Assembly (NCBI RefSeq): GCF_030732065.1
Contig: NZ_JAVBHX010000001.1
Span: 62,001-126,000 of the forward strand
Direction: 5' to 3'
DNA length: 64,000 nucleotides
Source: Oceanimonas aquatica
GTDB lineage: Bacteria > Pseudomonadota > Gammaproteobacteria > Enterobacterales > Aeromonadaceae
Below, piece after piece: positions 16,218 through 24,627 of the stretch; position 1 is the stretch's first letter; each line of letters begins with the position of its first letter. A program made the position numbers and the translations under genes. A model generated the notes under the pieces. That model worked only from the letters and a program-made list of their open reading frames with translations, was not told the DNA's origin and searched no databases.

Positions 16218-17326
16218 TGCTGCGTATTTTGCCGATGCTGGCGCTGCTGCCGGTCATGTTCGCCCATGCCGAAGAGCAGCATGCCCGCTGGCTGGGTAAT
16301 ACCTTTCGCATCGATCCGTCCATTCGGGAAGTGACCCTGTTTATCGAGCGTGAAGGACCCTCGATTCCGGTGGTACTGATCCGGCCCGATGGCAGCAAGT
16401 ATTATTACCAGCGCCATCCCGATACCATCAGCTGGGCGTCCACGCCCACCCGGGACGTGATCACCCTGTGGCAGCCGGAGCCGGGCCCCTGGCAGGCCAC
16501 CGGCAAAATTGCCGGCGAGCATGGCATTACCCTGCTCAGCGTGTTCCGTCTCGAGCTCGATGAGCTGCCGGCCAAACTGTACCAGAACGAGGTCATTCGG
16601 CTGCACGGGCAACTGCTCCACGGTAATACCACCCTGGATGCCAATTATTATCTCGACGGCCTGGGGCTGACGGCCCAGTTGTATTCCCGGGCCGAGGCGC
16701 AGCAAGCGGATCCCTTTAACCGGGCGCCGTTGCCCCTGGGCGAGTTTGTGGATGACGGCACCGGGCTGGACCCGGTTCCGGGCGACGGCAACATGACCGC
16801 CGAAGTGGTATTTGAGGCCCTGCCCGGCAGCTACTTGTTTCAGGCCGAGGTGTCGAACGGCGTGCTGGCCCGTTATGCCGAACGCAATATCACTCTGTAC
16901 CCCATGCCGGTGCGTGCCCGCTTTACCACCCCCGACTCCCAGCGACGCTGGCGCATTGAACTGGATGCCGACAGCAACATCGACACCGACAGCCTGACGG
17001 TGACGGGCGAGCTGATTAATCCGCTGGAGCAGACCCTGGCCATTTCCGGTCAGGGGCGGCATATCGAACTGCCACCGGCGCGCCAGCCGGGCAACTATCG
17101 CTGGCAAGGGCGGGCCTATGCCACGACCGTGGATGACCGGGAGATCCAGCTGCAACTGAATGAACAGGTGGTGCGGGTCGTGCCACCGCTGCCGGAAGTA
17201 ACCCAGGCACCGGACCAGGTGACGGCGAAGGAAGGGCGGGGCTGGCCACTGTGGGCGGGTCTGGCCGGGCTGGCTCTGGTATCTGCCGGGGGAGGGCTGT
17301 GGTGGTGGCGCCGGCGACGACGATGA
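16214..17326 (+). CDS. TIGR03503-type secreted/membrane protein of unknown function
   Basis: A 370-residue protein with an N-terminal signal peptide (about 1-20, ending AHA), a large beta-rich periplasmic region (about 20-335) and a single C-terminal membrane helix followed by WWWRRRRR. This architecture and segments such as RIDPSIREVTLFIEREG are those of the TIGR03503 family of marine gammaproteobacteria, which has no known function. The GlyGly-rich transmembrane end with a basic tail resembles C-terminal sorting signals, although no motif is clear. It starts at ATG ATG overlapping the dnaQ stop by 4 bases. Confidence 0.75.
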   Translation: MMLRILPMLALLPVMFAHAEEQHARWLGNTFRIDPSIREVTLFIEREGPSIPVVLIRPDGSKYYYQRHPDTISWASTPTRDVITLWQPEPGPWQATGKIAGEHGITLLSVFRLELDELPAKLYQNEVIRLHGQLLHGNTTLDANYYLDGLGLTAQLYSRAEAQQADPFNRAPLPLGEFVDDGTGLDPVPGDGNMTAEVVFEALPGSYLFQAEVSNGVLARYAERNITLYPMPVRARFTTPDSQRRWRIELDADSNIDTDSLTVTGELINPLEQTLAISGQGRHIELPPARQPGNYRWQGRAYATTVDDREIQLQLNEQVVRVVPPLPEVTQAPDQVTAKEGRGWPLWAGLAGLALVSAGGGLWWWRRRRR

Positions 17327-17396
17327 ACGAAAAATCGGCTTTTTGGAGCATTGAGCATAAAAAATGACCGAAAGGAATGAAATGATCATTTTACTC

Positions 17397-17425
17397 TTGA
17401 CGCCAATACCGGCCGGTCATATTAT
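17397..17425 (+). promoter_or_regulatory. Strong sigma-70 promoter of tRNA-Asp
   Basis: TTGACG and TATTAT are separated by 17 bases, about 30 bases upstream of the mature tRNA 5' end. Both boxes match the consensus in five of six positions. Confidence 0.78.
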
Positions 17426-17455
17426 TCGTTCCGCTTGAAGCGAAAGCCAAGCACC

Positions 17456-17532
17456 GGAGCGGTAGTTCAGTTGGTTAGAATACCGGCCTGTCACGCCGGG
17501 GGTCGCGGGTTCGAGTCCCGTCCGCTCCGCCA
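17456..17532 (+). tRNA. tRNA-Asp (GUC)
   Basis: A 77-base gene starting GGAGCGG and ending CCGCTCCGCCA, with the CCA encoded. The acceptor stem pairs GGAGCGG with CCGCTCC, the D-loop region reads AGTTCAGTTGGTTAGAA, the anticodon GTC is at 17490-17492, and the T-arm has GGTTCGAGTCC. It stands as a single gene with its own promoter and terminator. Confidence 0.97.
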
Positions 17533-17540
17533 ATTTCAAG

Positions 17541-17570
17541 AAGCCCTGAGTCAACGCTCAGGGCTTTTTT
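17541..17570 (+). terminator. Terminator of tRNA-Asp
   Basis: AAGCCCTGAG/CTCAGGGCTT (10 bp, 6-base loop TCAACG) followed by a T-run, 9 bases after the tRNA CCA end. Confidence 0.88.
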
Positions 17571-17995
17571 CATTTCAGTGTTCCGCGACAAGAACCCTTC
17601 GGCCTTCGGGGCGCGGCACTGGCCCTGCCGGATGAACTCGGTGCTGAAGTCCTTCGCCTTCAAACGCGGTGCCTGTCCCACTCCGCCACACTCGGTAAAG
17701 TCTCGCCGGGCTCGGTTTTTCTCATTTCCGTCATCTCACTTCTCGTGACCATTATCGTGACCACTGCTCCGTTCAGGCCGAAGGCCAAAGCCTTGCCGGC
17801 TGGGGGAGCTATTGGGCTATGCTTGGTGGGCGCAATGCCAGTGAGAGGAAAATAATTAACGGCCCGACTTATTTGTTTGTTTGTTTTTTAATCCGAAATC
17901 TTCTCTTTTTACTACAGCTATGATTTATATGGCTTTTTGTGCTAGTTTTAGAGGGTTTTTTAATTATAGCTCTAAGCATGAGAGCGAGGCAGCCA
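17571..17995. other. 425-base region between tRNA-Asp and the BCCT gene, no gene seen
   Basis: No supported reading frame. The first half is GC-rich with short repeated CCTTCGGCCTTCGG-like stretches and a direct repeat TCGTGACC (17743 and 17755 area). The last 140 bases become AT-rich, with TTTGTTTGTTTG and several A/T runs, and probably hold the promoter of the transporter, but I could not choose a -35/-10 pair. The tRNA 3' end is not duplicated beyond 8 bases, so there is no sign of an attachment site. Confidence 0.6.
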
Positions 17996-19633
17996 ATGAC
18001 AGATAAAGACAATCATGATGTGATTGCCCCCGAAGGCAAGGCCAATCCCATCGACACCGATTATCAGATAGGGCAGGACAACATCGCCCTGCAGATCGGT
18101 CCCTTCGGGCTCGACATTCACAACCGGGTATTCATGATTTCCGGCCTGGCCATTGTGGCCTTTGTGTTTCTGACCCTGGCCTTTCAGAACCAGGTGGGAC
18201 CCATGTTCAGCGATTTGCGCAGTTGGCTGACGTCCACCCTCGACTGGTTCTTTCTGACCTCCGCCAACATTATAGTGGTGGTCTGTTTTGGCATTATTCT
18301 CTCACCCCTGGGCAGGGTGCGCATTGGCGGCACGCAGGCTACCCCCGATTTCAGCTACCTGGGCTGGCTGTCCATGCTGTTTGCCGCCGGTATGGGTATC
18401 GGTCTGATGTTTTTTGGTGTGTCCGAGCCGCTGACCCATTTCAGTACCTCCATGGCCGGTACCACGGTGGAAAACGGCGTGCGTACCGACTGGGCTCCTC
18501 TGGGAGCGGCCGCCGGCGATGCCGCCGAAGCCACCCGCTTGGGGATGGCTGCCACCCTCTATCACTGGGCGCTGCATCCCTGGGCCATTTATGCCGTGCT
18601 GGCGCTGGGGCTGGCCATTTTCTCCTTTAACAAGGGGCTGCCGCTGACCATGCGCTCCGTGCTGTATCCGCTGCTGGGCGAGCGGGTATGGGGCTGGCCG
18701 GGTCACATCATCGATATTCTGGCGGTGGTCGCCACCCTGTTTGGTCTGGCTACGTCCCTTGGTTACGGCGCCTCCCAGGCCTCTGCCGGCCTCAACTTTC
18801 TGTTCGGCATTCCCGATACTACGACCACTCAGGTGGTGCTGGTCATTCTGATCACCGCGGTGGCCCTGGTCTCGGTGCTGGCCGGTCTTGATGCGGGGGT
18901 TAAACGGCTGTCGGAAATCAACATGACGCTGGCGGCGCTGCTGTTGCTGTTCGTGATCATCGTGGGGCCGACCATGCTGATTTTCTCCGGCTTCTTCTCC
19001 AACATCATGTCTTATTTTGAGTATTTCCCGGCGCTGTCCATGCCCTTTGGCCGTGAAGACGCCAACTACTCTCAGGGCTGGACCGCCTTCTACTGGGCCT
19101 GGTGGATCTCCTGGTCGCCCTTTGTGGGCATGTTTATCGCCCGGGTATCCCGGGGCCGCTCGGTGCGGGAATTCCTGGTGGCCGTGCTGCTGGTGCCCAC
19201 CACCGCCTGTATCATGTGGTTCAGTGCCTTTGGGGGCACCGCCATTCAGCAGGTAGTGAGCGAGGGGTATCAGGCGGTGGCCGATGCGGCCCTGCCGCTG
19301 CAGCTGTTTGAAATGCTGAAAAACCTGCCGCTGACCGCGATTACCTCCTTTATCGGCATCGTGCTGGTGGTGGTGTTCTTTGTGACGTCGTCCGACTCCG
19401 GCTCTCTGGTTATCGACACCATCGCCGCCGGCGGCAAGGTCAATGCGCCCAAGCCCCAGCGGGTATTCTGGTGTACCTTTGAGGGCCTGGTGGCCATTGC
19501 CCTGATGCTGGGCGGCGGCCTGGCGGGGTTGCAGGCCATGGCGGTGTCCACCGGTTTTCCCTTTACCATAGTGCTGCTGATATCCTGTGTGGCCCTGATC
19601 AAGGGGCTGATGTCGGAGCCCAGGGGCGACTGA
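17996..19633 (+). CDS. BCCT-family betaine/choline/carnitine-type transporter
   Basis: A 545-residue transporter with about 12 membrane helices, which takes up quaternary ammonium compounds such as glycine betaine or choline, usually with sodium or protons. The family signature is plain: GMGIGLMFFGVSEPLTHF, WALHPWAIYA and FYWAWWISWSPFVGMFIARV, with the aromatic substrate box. A soluble tail of about 50 residues precedes the first helix. The start at 17996 follows GAGG by 6 bases; ATG 17978 is an alternative. The C-terminal tail is short, so osmosensing like that of BetP is not obvious. The substrate cannot be told from sequence alone. Confidence 0.93.
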   Translation: MTDKDNHDVIAPEGKANPIDTDYQIGQDNIALQIGPFGLDIHNRVFMISGLAIVAFVFLTLAFQNQVGPMFSDLRSWLTSTLDWFFLTSANIIVVVCFGIILSPLGRVRIGGTQATPDFSYLGWLSMLFAAGMGIGLMFFGVSEPLTHFSTSMAGTTVENGVRTDWAPLGAAAGDAAEATRLGMAATLYHWALHPWAIYAVLALGLAIFSFNKGLPLTMRSVLYPLLGERVWGWPGHIIDILAVVATLFGLATSLGYGASQASAGLNFLFGIPDTTTTQVVLVILITAVALVSVLAGLDAGVKRLSEINMTLAALLLLFVIIVGPTMLIFSGFFSNIMSYFEYFPALSMPFGREDANYSQGWTAFYWAWWISWSPFVGMFIARVSRGRSVREFLVAVLLVPTTACIMWFSAFGGTAIQQVVSEGYQAVADAALPLQLFEMLKNLPLTAITSFIGIVLVVVFFVTSSDSGSLVIDTIAAGGKVNAPKPQRVFWCTFEGLVAIALMLGGGLAGLQAMAVSTGFPFTIVLLISCVALIKGLMSEPRGD

Positions 19634-19651
19634 AGTAACACACCCGTAATC

Positions 19652-19676
19652 AAGGCAGCCCAGTGCTGCCTTTTTT
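19652..19676 (+). terminator. Terminator after the BCCT gene
   Basis: AAGGCAGC/GCTGCCTT with a 5-base loop followed by six T's, 18 bases after the stop codon. It separates the transporter from the next gene, although readthrough is possible. Confidence 0.8.
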
Positions 19677-19695
19677 CGGTTTGCAGGAGAGACAA

Positions 19696-21567
19696 ATGGA
19701 AGCCGAACAGCAGGAAATTCTGAGTTTCATGCGTCAGTGGGCCCCCTTTACGGCGTTGCCGGAGGAGGTACTGGAGCGCATCGCCACCGAGGTGGAAGTG
19801 GCCTATTACCGGGCCGGCACCATCATTCTTCAGTACGGGGATGCGGTGCACGATCTTTATCTGGTGCGCAGCGGAGCGGTGGAGCTGTACCGGCGTAACG
19901 GCGAGCTGCACAACCGACTGAGCGAAGGCAGCCTGTTTGGTCAGATGGGATTGTTGATGAACAACAAGAACCGGTTGCCGGCCACCGCGCTCGAAGACAC
20001 CCTGGTCTACTGTTTGCCCGAGCCCCTGTTTAATGAACTTTATGAGCGCTTTGAGGCGTTTTCCGATTTTGTGGAAGTGGGGGAGAGCACTCGCCTGCGC
20101 CATGCCGTGTCCCGCCATCAGGGCGCCAACGAGCTGATGACCTCCGGCATTCGTGAACTGATCTCCCGGGATCCGGTGTCCATCGGCCGCTCGGCCAGCG
20201 TGTTCGATGCCGCCCGCAAAATGACCGAGGAAGGAGTGTCCTCCATTCTGGTACTCAATGAGGAGTCGGACGCCGAGCAGGAAGTGGCCGGCATCATTAC
20301 CGACCGGGATCTGCGCACCCGGGTGCTGGCGGAAGAGCTTCCTTCGAGCACCTCGGTGGCGGAGGTGATGTCCACGGATCTGGTGGCCGCGGAAAGCGAT
20401 CAATATGTGTTTGAGGCCATGCTGACCATGCTGCGCTACAACCTGCATCACCTGCCAGTGCTGCACCGGGGCAGGCCGGTGGGAGTGGTGGCGCTGTCGG
20501 ACGTGATGCGTCATGAGTCCCGCAACAGCCTGTTTGTGGTGCGGCATATTTTTCGCGCCCACGACGCCGACGAACTGGCCACCATTGCCGACGATGCCCG
20601 GGCCTGCTTTGTACGCATGGTCAATGAAGACGCCAATTCCCACATGATTGGCTCGGCGATGGCAGTGATCGGGCGCAGCTTCAAGCAGCGGCTGCTGGAG
20701 CTGGCGGAAGAAAAGCTGGGACCGCCGCCGGTGCCTTATTGCTTTCTGGCGCTGGGCTCCATGGCCCGGGACGAACAGCTGGTGGTGACCGATCAGGACA
20801 ATGCCATCATCCTCGACAACGGTTACGACCATGAGCGTCACAACGACTATTTTGCCGCCCTGGCCGAGTTTGTGTGCGATGGCCTGGCCGCCTGCGGGTA
20901 CAGTTACTGCACCGGCGGCATTATGGCCAGCAACCCGGAGTGGCGCAAAACCCGGCGTGAGTGGGAGCAGTGCTTTACCGACTGGATTGAAAAGCCCAGT
21001 GCCCGCTCATTGCTCAACAGCTCGATATTTTTCGATCTCGACGGTGTCTACGGCCACCTGGAATGGGCCGAGCAGCTTAACCGGCTGATATTGCGAAAGG
21101 CCCGGCGCAGCCCGCGCTTTCTTGCCAGCATGGCCCGCAATGCCCTGTTGCGCACGCCGCCGCTCGGTTTTTTCAAGGAGTTTGTGATGGAGCAGGATGG
21201 CAAGCACAACAACTCCATCAATCTCAAACGCCGGGGCACGGCGCCGCTGGCGGATCTGGTGCGGGTGCATGCCCTGGCCACCGGCTCCAAGGCGCGCAAT
21301 TCCTTTGAGCGGCTGACCGATGTGATCGACGCCGACATACTGCCCCGGGGCAGAGGGCCGGATCTGCGCGATGCCATGGAGTTTATTGCCATGGTGCGCA
21401 TTCGTCATCAGGCCATGGATCTGGAAGCAGGACGGGATCCGGACAACAGTATAGAGCCGGAGAATCTGTCCGACTTTGAACGGCGCAACCTCAAGGATGC
21501 CTTTCAGATCCTGAGCCAGGCCCAGAAGTTTCTGAAATTCCGCTACCAGCCCGGACGGGCTTCCTGA
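19696..21567 (+). CDS. cNMP-binding / CBS-pair / DUF294 nucleotidyltransferase-like protein
   Basis: A 623-residue soluble signalling protein. Domains in order: cyclic-nucleotide-binding-like fold (about 10-125), two CBS repeats (about 153-213 and 222-277) that usually bind adenine nucleotides, a DUF294 nucleotidyltransferase domain with GSMARDEQ (354-361) and DQDNA (366-370), and a DUF294 C-terminal helical domain. The layout resembles GlnD-type nucleotidyltransferases, so transfer of a nucleotide to a protein or small molecule is likely; the target is unknown. The start at 19696 has CAGGAGAG upstream. It is 7 bases from the exonuclease gene. In many marine bacteria this pair sits beside a solute permease. 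Confidence 0.9.
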   Translation: MEAEQQEILSFMRQWAPFTALPEEVLERIATEVEVAYYRAGTIILQYGDAVHDLYLVRSGAVELYRRNGELHNRLSEGSLFGQMGLLMNNKNRLPATALEDTLVYCLPEPLFNELYERFEAFSDFVEVGESTRLRHAVSRHQGANELMTSGIRELISRDPVSIGRSASVFDAARKMTEEGVSSILVLNEESDAEQEVAGIITDRDLRTRVLAEELPSSTSVAEVMSTDLVAAESDQYVFEAMLTMLRYNLHHLPVLHRGRPVGVVALSDVMRHESRNSLFVVRHIFRAHDADELATIADDARACFVRMVNEDANSHMIGSAMAVIGRSFKQRLLELAEEKLGPPPVPYCFLALGSMARDEQLVVTDQDNAIILDNGYDHERHNDYFAALAEFVCDGLAACGYSYCTGGIMASNPEWRKTRREWEQCFTDWIEKPSARSLLNSSIFFDLDGVYGHLEWAEQLNRLILRKARRSPRFLASMARNALLRTPPLGFFKEFVMEQDGKHNNSINLKRRGTAPLADLVRVHALATGSKARNSFERLTDVIDADILPRGRGPDLRDAMEFIAMVRIRHQAMDLEAGRDPDNSIEPENLSDFERRNLKDAFQILSQAQKFLKFRYQPGRAS

Positions 21568-21574
21568 GGCCGCC

Positions 21575-22306
21575 ATGGTATACCTGAGACCTTCTGCACT
21601 GGTTGAACAGGCCCACGCACTCGACTGGCCGGCCTTGTTTGAGGAGCGGGCGCGCAGTGCCCGGGATTACCGGCTGCAGCGCTTTTACCGGGCCGGCCTG
21701 CCGGCCCCCGATACACCGCTGGCCCAGGTGCCCTTTGTGGCGATGGACTTTGAAACCACCGGGCTGGATGTAAAAAAGGACGCCATTGTCAGCATTGGTC
21801 TGGTGCCGTTCAGCCTGCAGCGCATTCGCTGCAAGGAGGCCGCTCACTGGATTGTGAATCCGCATAAGCCCATGGTGGAGGAAACCGTGGTGCTGCATCA
21901 CATTACCCACTCCGAGGTAAAGGAAGCGCCGGATCTGCTGCTGGTGCTGGACGATCTGCTGGCGGCGTTGGCGGGGCGCGTGGTGGTGGTGCATTACCGG
22001 CGCATCGAGCAGGTGTTTTTTGCCGCCGCCCTCAAGGCTCGGCTCAACGAAGACATTCGCTTTCCGGTGATCGACACCATGGAGCTGGAAACCCGGTTTC
22101 ACCCCCGCCGGCTGAACCTGTGGGATAGGTTACGCCGGCGCAAGCCGGCCTCCATTCGTCTGGCCAACAGCCGGGAGCGTTACCACCTGCCTTATTACGC
22201 GCCTCATCATGCCCTGACCGACGCCCTGGCCACCGCCGAGCTGCTGCAGGCTCAGGTGGCCCATCATTACACGCCGGAGACGCCCCTGAGTGAGCTGTGG
22301 CTATAG
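21575..22306 (+). CDS. DnaQ-fold 3'-5' exonuclease partner of the DUF294 protein
   Basis: A 243-residue protein with a helical N-terminal extension (1-45) and a DEDDh exonuclease fold. Exo I is FVAMDFETTGLD and Exo III is HHALTDALATAELL. Exo II reads HYRRIEQVFF, with Glu where DnaQ has Asp. It is probably co-transcribed with the CBS/DUF294 gene (7-base gap), and this pairing recurs in other gammaproteobacteria. Whether the substrate is nucleic acid or a small nucleotide product of its partner is unknown. It converges on the DUF2726 gene with 4 bases between stops. Confidence 0.88.
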   Translation: MVYLRPSALVEQAHALDWPALFEERARSARDYRLQRFYRAGLPAPDTPLAQVPFVAMDFETTGLDVKKDAIVSIGLVPFSLQRIRCKEAAHWIVNPHKPMVEETVVLHHITHSEVKEAPDLLLVLDDLLAALAGRVVVVHYRRIEQVFFAAALKARLNEDIRFPVIDTMELETRFHPRRLNLWDRLRRRKPASIRLANSRERYHLPYYAPHHALTDALATAELLQAQVAHHYTPETPLSELWL

Positions 22307-22310
22307 CCGG

Positions 22311-22928
22311 TTACAACCGAAAGCGGGGTTCGTCGCTGTCGTCGTCGGGCTCGTCGTCGGGCAGGCTCAGCACCGGCTCCTGGCGGCCGCCGGCCAGTGA
22401 GGGCGGTGGAGCCGCGGGCCGAAGCAGGGCGTTCAGCTCGTCGCGCAGCGCCTCGGGCGTGGGCCAGTCCTTGGGCGACAGGTGCACCACCGGCAGACCG
22501 GCGGTTTCTATCTGCTCCAGCAACCGGTGACGGTGGCGGCCATCGGCCTGACTCAGGCTGTCGTCCACCAGCGCCACCACCAGGCGCACCCGCAAATCCC
22601 TGGGCGAGCACAGCACGAAATCCAGCTTTTCGCCGAACAGGGCCTGCAACGCCGCCTCACGGTGGGTTTTTTTGAGGGTGGGGGCCAGCTCCAGTACTTC
22701 GTTCATCTGCACCGCAGGAAACACCCGGAGCTGGTCACCGGCGGCCTGCTCCAGCAGCTCCAGGGCGGTGGCCGCTTCGGGGCTGAACATGACCCGTTGC
22801 ACATAGGCCTGGCCCGGCTTGCCGCGCCAGATCCGGCGCAGCAGGCTGAACAGGGTCAGCAGCACCAGCAGGCTGACCAGGGCGAGCATCAGCCAGTCGA
22901 GCAGGGAAACGGGCAGCCAGTCGATCAT
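22311..22928 (-). CDS. DUF2726 membrane-anchored protein
   Basis: A 205-residue protein with one N-terminal membrane helix (about 10-32) and a cytoplasmic DUF2726 domain (about 45-165), related to restriction-endonuclease-like folds of unknown activity. Segments VMFSPEAATALELLEQAA, LDFVLCSPRDLRVRLVVALVD and LLEQIETAGLPVVHLS fit this family. The tail is acidic (DDEPDDDSDE). ATG 22928 is preferred over TTG 22937; the ribosome site is poor for both. It is divergent from gcvA and ends 4 bases from the convergent exonuclease gene. Confidence 0.78.
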   Translation of the reverse strand: MIDWLPVSLLDWLMLALVSLLVLLTLFSLLRRIWRGKPGQAYVQRVMFSPEAATALELLEQAAGDQLRVFPAVQMNEVLELAPTLKKTHREAALQALFGEKLDFVLCSPRDLRVRLVVALVDDSLSQADGRHRHRLLEQIETAGLPVVHLSPKDWPTPEALRDELNALLRPAAPPPSLAGGRQEPVLSLPDDEPDDDSDEPRFRL

Positions 22929-23045
22929 CTTGAGCAATATCCGCGAAACATGAAAAGAAGGTCAGTGTACCGAGCCGGCCCGGGAAATTGAACTGTTCAA
23001 AGTACCGTTCGGCACTCATTGTTTTGGTATCCCCCATGGCCAGCG

Positions 23046-23075
23046 CTGGCATGCACCGGCGCGCACCCCTATAAT
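23046..23075 (+). promoter_or_regulatory. Promoter of gcvA
   Basis: CTGGCA (23046-23051) and a consensus TATAAT (23070-23075) with an 18-base spacer, about 30 bases before the GcvA start. Confidence 0.55.
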
Positions 23076-23107
23076 CCACAGCCATCGAAATGCTGACCGA
23101 GGTGTGC

Positions 23108-24019
23108 ATGTCCCGGCGATTACCCCCGCTCAACGCGCTCAAGGCCTTTGAAGCCGCCGCCCGCAACCTGAGTTTTACCCGGGCGGCGGAAGAGCTGTTT
23201 GTCACGCAGGCGGCCATCAGCCATCAAATCAAGGGGTTGGAAGAGTTTCTGGGCATCAAGCTGTTTCGCCGGCGCAATCGCTCCCTGCTGCTGACCGAGG
23301 AAGGACAGAGCTATTTCCTGGAGATCAAGGACATTTTTACCGCCATCTCCGATGCCACCGAACGGCTGCTGGCGCGCAGCGCCAAGGGCGCGCTCACGGT
23401 GAGCCTGCAGCCGAGCTTTGCCATTCAGTGGCTGGTGCCGCGGCTGGTGCGCTTCAGCGAGGCGCATCCGGATATTGATGTGCGCATCAAGGCGGTGGAC
23501 CTGGATGAAGGCTCGCTCACCGATGACGTGGACGTGGCCATTTATTACGGCCGGGGCAACTGGCCCGGTCTGCGGGCCGACAAGCTGCATGCGGAATACC
23601 TGATCCCGGTGTGCTCGCCCATGCTGTTGATGGGCACCCGGCCGCTGAAAACACCCGAAGACCTGACCCGGCATACCCTGCTGCACGATACCTCCCGGCG
23701 CGACTGGAAGGCCTGGTTCAAACAGCTCGACATTCAGGCGGCCAACGTCAACCAGGGGCCCATCTTCAGCCATTCGTCCATGGTGATCCAGGCCGCCATA
23801 CACGGCCAGGGCGTGGCGCTGGGTCACAGTGTGCTGACCCAGCCCGAGCTCGACGCCGGGCGGCTGGTGTGCCCCTTTGAGCAGGTGCTGATGTCGAAAA
23901 ACGCCTACTACCTGGTCAGCCATGAATCCCAGGCCGGCCTTGGCAAGATTGCCGCCTTTCGCGACTGGATGCTGGCGCTGGTCAACAAAGAAGAGAAGCA
24001 AAAGGCAGTGAACGGATGA
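23108..24019 (+). CDS. gcvA: LysR-type regulator GcvA (glycine cleavage control)
   Basis: A 303-residue LysR-family regulator. The N-terminal winged helix-turn-helix (MSRRLPPLNALKAFEAAARN and FTRAAEELFVTQAAISHQIK) and effector-domain segments FAIQWLVPRLVRF, VDVAIYYGRGNWPGL and GPIFSHSSMVIQAAIHGQG are almost those of E. coli GcvA, which activates gcvTHP with glycine and represses it with purines. No gcv genes are in the window, so regulation is in trans. GAGG 7 bases upstream supports ATG 23108. The last codon overlaps the hydrolase start (ATGA). Confidence 0.93.
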   Translation: MSRRLPPLNALKAFEAAARNLSFTRAAEELFVTQAAISHQIKGLEEFLGIKLFRRRNRSLLLTEEGQSYFLEIKDIFTAISDATERLLARSAKGALTVSLQPSFAIQWLVPRLVRFSEAHPDIDVRIKAVDLDEGSLTDDVDVAIYYGRGNWPGLRADKLHAEYLIPVCSPMLLMGTRPLKTPEDLTRHTLLHDTSRRDWKAWFKQLDIQAANVNQGPIFSHSSMVIQAAIHGQGVALGHSVLTQPELDAGRLVCPFEQVLMSKNAYYLVSHESQAGLGKIAAFRDWMLALVNKEEKQKAVNG

Positions 24020-24627
24020 GAATACTGAAAAACGGGCCCGATACCGCCGCCGCACGCGTGTTGCTGGCCCACGGTGCCGGTGCCGGCATGGAGCACCAGG
24101 TCATGCAGGCCCTGGCCGAGGGCCTGGCCGGCGAGGACATTCAGGTGGTGCGCTTTGAGTTTCCCTACATGCAAAAGACCCGGGCCGATGGCCGGCGCCG
24201 GCCGCCCGACCGTGAGCCGGTACTGCTGGACTGCTGGCGCAGCCTGGCGGCGGAATTTGCCCATCCCAAATTGTTTCTGGCGGGCAAGTCCATGGGCGGG
24301 CGCATGGCGTCACTGGTGGCGGACGAGCTGCAACCGGCCGGACTGATGCTGCTGGGCTTTCCCTTTTATCCGCCGGGCAAGCCCGAGCGGTTTCGCGGTC
24401 AGCACCTGGCCTCGATTGCCACGCCCACCTTGTTGCTGCAGGGGGAGCGCGACACCTTTGGCAACCGGGAAGCGGTGGCCAGCTTCGATCTGGCCGACAC
24501 CGTGGACACCTGCTGGGTGACCGACGGCGATCACGGCTTCAAGCCGCGCAAGGCCTCCGGCACCACGCTGGAGCGTAACCTGGCGCAGGTGTGCCAGCGC
24601 ATGAGGAACTTTATTCGTGATCATTAA
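24016..24627 (+). CDS. Alpha/beta hydrolase, KANL3/Tex30-like
   Basis: A 203-residue alpha/beta-hydrolase: LLAHGAGAGMEHQ (oxyanion region), nucleophile elbow AGKSMGGRMAS with Ser, QGERDTFG with the acid Asp, and the late DGDHGF with the catalytic His. This compact type (dienelactone hydrolase-like, KANL3/Tex30) has no established bacterial substrate. It is translationally coupled to gcvA by ATGA overlap and overlaps ygdD by 11 bases. Its insertion between gcvA and ygdD differs from the E. coli order, so a link to the neighbours is only positional. Confidence 0.8.
   Translation: MRILKNGPDTAAARVLLAHGAGAGMEHQVMQALAEGLAGEDIQVVRFEFPYMQKTRADGRRRPPDREPVLLDCWRSLAAEFAHPKLFLAGKSMGGRMASLVADELQPAGLMLLGFPFYPPGKPERFRGQHLASIATPTLLLQGERDTFGNREAVASFDLADTVDTCWVTDGDHGFKPRKASGTTLERNLAQVCQRMRNFIRDH

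Noticed and set aside
17475-17681. Minus-strand frame with GADGTRTRDPRRDRP over tRNA-Asp
   Set aside because: This peptide is the well-known spurious translation of the antisense of a tRNA.
17681-17688. Possible attachment-site duplicate of the tRNA-Asp 3' end
   Set aside because: Only CTCCGCCA (8 bases) is shared and no integrase or phage gene follows.
19270-20841. 523-codon minus-strand frame spanning the BCCT-DUF294 junction
   Set aside because: It crosses two convincing plus-strand genes and a terminator; no homology recognised.
22929-23107. Place where a GcvB small RNA might lie opposite gcvA
   Set aside because: The interval is short and holds the DUF2726 start and the gcvA promoter; I see no GcvB-like GU-rich seed or terminator on the minus strand.
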